Shown here: piece by piece, positions 12,748 to 14,378 of the stretch
How positions within the stretch are numbered: the first letter of the stretch is position 1
Layout of the letters: each line of letters opens with the position of its first letter
Assembly (NCBI GenBank): GCA_026394435.1
Contig: JAPKYG010000125.1
Span: forward strand, 1 to 14,378
DNA length: 14,378 nucleotides
Reading direction: 5' to 3'
From: Methanobacteriota archaeon
GTDB lineage: Archaea > Thermoplasmatota > E2 > DHVEG-1
The notes under the pieces: model-generated
Databases searched by the model: none
Seen by the model: the letters and a program-made list of their open reading frames with translations, nothing else
What the model was told of the DNA's origin: nothing
Program-made: the position numbers and the translations under genes

Positions 12748-13218
12748 CTAACTTAATCTTATAACACTCACTGCTTTGGTATCAGAAAAATCATCAAACC
12801 CTGCAGCCTTCACCGTAAGTTTCAGGTACGCCTCGTTCACGTTAGCATCTAGAACGGGTTTAATTCCAGTTATTTTCGCAGAACCATTTGTCAGGGTTTT
12901 TCCTTGACTAGCATCCCCTGCACCAACCAGCGTCACCGTCGCATCTGCAATTGGGTCTGCACGCTGATCATTCGTGGTGACCTTTACCCAAATAGTGTAC
13001 GTTTTAGAAAACGTAAACGATCCGCCACCATCGTTCCCCGGACTTTCTGCGAGAAGAGCATTACCGGTCACTTGTGCATTCATTGTTCGTGTTCCTTTTG
13101 GGATCATAAAAATGACTGCTGCAATAACTGCTACTGCAACAATCATAATGATGATCAGATACATCGGGATGCCTAACACATCCCCACTCTCACTTTCTCT
13201 AAAATTTCTTCGACTCAT
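12748..13218 (-). CDS. archaeal type IV pilin-like protein
   Basis: The 156-aa protein has a short charged start (MSRRNFRESESGDVLG) followed by a hydrophobic stretch at 16-39 (IPMYLIIIMIVAVAVIAAVI). This is the layout of archaeal pilin and archaellin class III signal sequences cleaved by a prepilin peptidase; the exact cut site is unclear. Residues 68-156 form a beta-rich domain resembling a carboxypeptidase-regulatory or Ig-like fold (DATVTLVGAGDASQGKTLTN, then GSAKITGIKP). Surface adhesion or a pilus subunit is the likely role. SD GGGAGG precedes the ATG and a TATA (GTATATAAC) lies at 13261-13269. It leads a two-gene unit with the coiled-coil membrane protein. No other pilus genes (ATPase, platform, peptidase) are visible nearby. 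Confidence 0.82.
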   Translation of the reverse strand: MSRRNFRESESGDVLGIPMYLIIIMIVAVAVIAAVIFMIPKGTRTMNAQVTGNALLAESPGNDGGGSFTFSKTYTIWVKVTTNDQRADPIADATVTLVGAGDASQGKTLTNGSAKITGIKPVLDANVNEAYLKLTVKAAGFDDFSDTKAVSVIRLS

Positions 13219-13260
13219 TTTATACCTCCCGACTTTATGATATTATATTTGATAAGAGAA

Positions 13261-13269
13261 GTTATATAC
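13261..13269 (-). promoter_or_regulatory. TATA box of the pilin-like gene
   Basis: The minus strand reads GTATATAAC, giving a start near 13240 and a leader of about 20 nt that carries GGGAGG. Confidence 0.55.
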
Positions 13270-13352
13270 ATTTATCTTTTTAATTCTTTTGCAATAAAAT
13301 ATTTATAATAAAAGCATGACAAACCCTAGACGTGAGGAAAGCACAGTCACAT

Positions 13353-13366
13353 AAAAAAGGAAAAAA
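13353..13366 (-). terminator. double T6 terminator of thi4
   Basis: On the minus strand T6, CC, T6 lies about 28 nt after the thi4 stop. It also separates thi4 from the pilin promoter. Confidence 0.55.
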
Positions 13367-13393
13367 TCTCAAACCCGTAAATGCATTCTCGCA

Positions 13394-14191
13394 CTATTTG
13401 AGTTTTTTCAAGATCAATTTCGCTGCTTTCTCCCCTGAAAGTAGCATTCCACCAAAAATCGGACCCATGCGCGGCGCACCATACACCGCATTCGCACCCA
13501 TGCCAGCAACAAAAAGACCAGGATACACTTCTTTTGTGTTTTCCACAACTGTTCGCTCTCCTATCTCCGCGCACATCGAACGTTCTTTCTCCAGATCCCC
13601 GCTCGGCGTGTTCAGAGGCCCGACCTTCCGCCTCACAATATGACAAATCTCGGCCGCATGACCGGTTGCATCAATACAGTACTTCGCACGAATCGACAAG
13701 GGATCCACATGCAACCCTGCAATCTCCACTGCGCTCCAGTTGATCACAAACCCATTGACCTTCTTTTTATCAAGCAGCACGTCCTCAACAGAAATCGTGT
13801 TAAAAATACGTACACCAGCATCAATCGCAGCCGAACATAATTTTGTCGTAACCTCTATCGAATCAGCACTGTAATACCCGTTCCCCTCGTTTTTCACTCG
13901 GACATTAGCATCCTCTAAAATATATTTGGATTCATTTTGCACGACAATAACCGGGAACGTCATGCCGCCGCCCCACATGCCGCCGCCGACAGAAAGCTTA
14001 CGCTCGAACAAAACAACCTTTTTCCCCGCGTTAGCTAAATATTTCGCAGCGGTTAAACCTGCAGGACCCGCACCAGCAATAGCAACATCCACCTCAATGT
14101 TAGAACTGAATTCTTTGGAAAAACGTTCAAAGATAATTCGTGTAACGATAATATCATCGATGCTGATGAGAAACACCTCGCATCGACCCAT
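13394..14191 (-). CDS. thi4: archaeal thiazole synthase Thi4 (thiamine biosynthesis)
   Basis: Thi4 builds the adenylated thiazole precursor of thiamine from NAD and glycine. The 265-aa protein has the FAD/NAD-binding fold start VDVAIAGAGPAGLTAAKYLA (GAGPAG at 40-45), then ERKLSVGGGMWGGGM, and the C-terminal GLFVAGMGANAVYGAPRMGP. At the position of the sulfur-donating cysteine of yeast Thi4 (in CMDP) this protein has H161 in GLHVDPLSI. That change marks the archaeal enzymes that use free sulfide and iron catalytically, so this one is probably sulfide-dependent and not single-turnover. The residues before about 32 (MGRCEVFLISIDDIIVTRII) are somewhat longer than usual, so the start could be later. 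It shares a promoter region with the divergent acetyltransferase. Confidence 0.95.
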   Translation of the reverse strand: MGRCEVFLISIDDIIVTRIIFERFSKEFSSNIEVDVAIAGAGPAGLTAAKYLANAGKKVVLFERKLSVGGGMWGGGMTFPVIVVQNESKYILEDANVRVKNEGNGYYSADSIEVTTKLCSAAIDAGVRIFNTISVEDVLLDKKKVNGFVINWSAVEIAGLHVDPLSIRAKYCIDATGHAAEICHIVRRKVGPLNTPSGDLEKERSMCAEIGERTVVENTKEVYPGLFVAGMGANAVYGAPRMGPIFGGMLLSGEKAAKLILKKLK

Positions 14192-14221
14192 ATTTCCCGA
14201 ACATTATTAAACATACCGCTA

Positions 14222-14234
14222 ATCCTTTATACAC
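14222..14234. promoter_or_regulatory. bidirectional TATA element between thi4 and the acetyltransferase gene
   Basis: The plus strand reads CCTTTATACAC and the minus strand GTGTATAAAGG over the same bases. On the plus strand the start would fall at about 14254, exactly at the GTG start codon (leaderless). On the minus strand it would fall near 14204, about 13 nt before the thi4 ATG. Confidence 0.5.
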
Positions 14235-14253
14235 TTACGTATGTTCACCGTTT

Positions 14254-14378
14254 GTGCTGAAAATCCGACGCGTACAAGCCAACGATATTTTTCCGGTGAT
14301 CGCTCTTGCGTACGACACATTACCAGAACGATACAACCCCTCAATCTTTAATCAATTCTACGAATCATTTCCTGAAGG
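14254..14378 (+). CDS. GNAT-family N-acetyltransferase, N-terminal fragment cut by window end
   Basis: The frame runs open from a GTG to the window edge, giving 41 codons: VLKIRRVQANDIFPVIALAY, then DTLPERYNPSIFNQFYESFP. This is the first strand, helix and loop of a GNAT fold. The LPERY and FYESFPEG pattern closely resembles archaeal RimI-type protein N-terminal acetyltransferases, which acetylate protein amino termini using acetyl-CoA. The acetyl-CoA-binding motif lies beyond the window. The GTG start sits about 25 nt after the TATA centre (14222-14234) and lacks a ribosome-binding site, consistent with a leaderless message. An in-frame ATG is not available upstream. The fold call is fairly good; the RimI assignment is tentative. 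Confidence 0.72.
   Translation, partial: MLKIRRVQANDIFPVIALAYDTLPERYNPSIFNQFYESFPE

Noticed and set aside
13334..13341. GAGGAAAG, which resembles the 5' conserved box of RNase P RNA
   Set aside because: The following bases do not continue the conserved box, no matching 3' ACAGA-type partner is present, and less than 120 nt of non-coding DNA is available.
1..14378. CRISPR arrays, tRNA and rRNA genes
   Set aside because: No regularly spaced repeats, cloverleaf-like sequences or rRNA signatures were seen on either strand when reading by eye; a covariance-model scan would be decisive.

Overview
The window looks like a chromosomal segment from an archaeon of the Euryarchaeota, most likely the Thermoplasmatota. 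The reasons are a RadA recombinase, an archaeal-type thiazole synthase (Thi4), a TtuA/Ncs6-type tRNA thiolase, an archaeal pilin N-terminus, TATA-box promoters, oligo-T terminators, several apparently leaderless genes, and large secreted proteins with PKD, Fn3-like or Asp-box repeats. The lineage is an inference from gene style, because no rRNA is present. Genes are short to medium in length, tightly packed and moderately AT-rich, with very AT-rich gaps.

Layout, left to right. (1) 1-1260: an IS110-family insertion sequence on the minus strand. Its DEDD transposase is followed downstream by about 227 nt of structured, apparently non-coding DNA that may encode its bridge/seek RNA. (2) 1334-2047: two small minus-strand genes. 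One is a 117-aa helix-turn-helix-like protein with a tandem repeat upstream of its promoter. The other is a 54-aa two-helix membrane protein. (3) 2190-3772: a leaderless fumarylacetoacetate-hydrolase-family gene convergent with a TtuA-like gene, with 2 nt between their stop codons. (4) 3966-5474: a secreted thioredoxin/Fn3-like/PKD protein on the minus strand, divergent from a leaderless cupin gene (5602-5958). (5) 5959-6360: a 402-nt gap holding a possible 60-aa leaderless minus ORF and the promoter of the next operon.

(6) 6361-9089: a four-gene plus-strand operon. It contains an intact KaiC/RAD55-like ATPase, a KaiC-like protein without a P-loop, an unrecognised 188-aa protein, and a KaiC-like protein whose Walker A and Walker B motifs are both degenerate. 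This is the best candidate in the window for an undescribed system: one active RecA-fold ATPase with two inactive relatives and a possible sensor. (7) 9160-10638: a secreted six-Asp-box beta-propeller protein on the minus strand. (8) 10926-11885: radA, with a perfect 14-bp palindrome over its TATA box. (9) 11909-13218: a minus-strand pair, pilin-like gene then coiled-coil membrane protein, ending in a T19 terminator that overlaps the radA stop codon. (10) 13394-14191: thi4, divergent from a GNAT acetyltransferase gene cut by the window edge. The two appear to share one bidirectional TATA element.

The recurring theme is compact archaeal regulation: dyads over TATA boxes, shared promoters and oligo-T tracts. 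Signal-transduction and cell-surface genes are interleaved with housekeeping genes (tRNA thiolation, recombination, thiamine synthesis).
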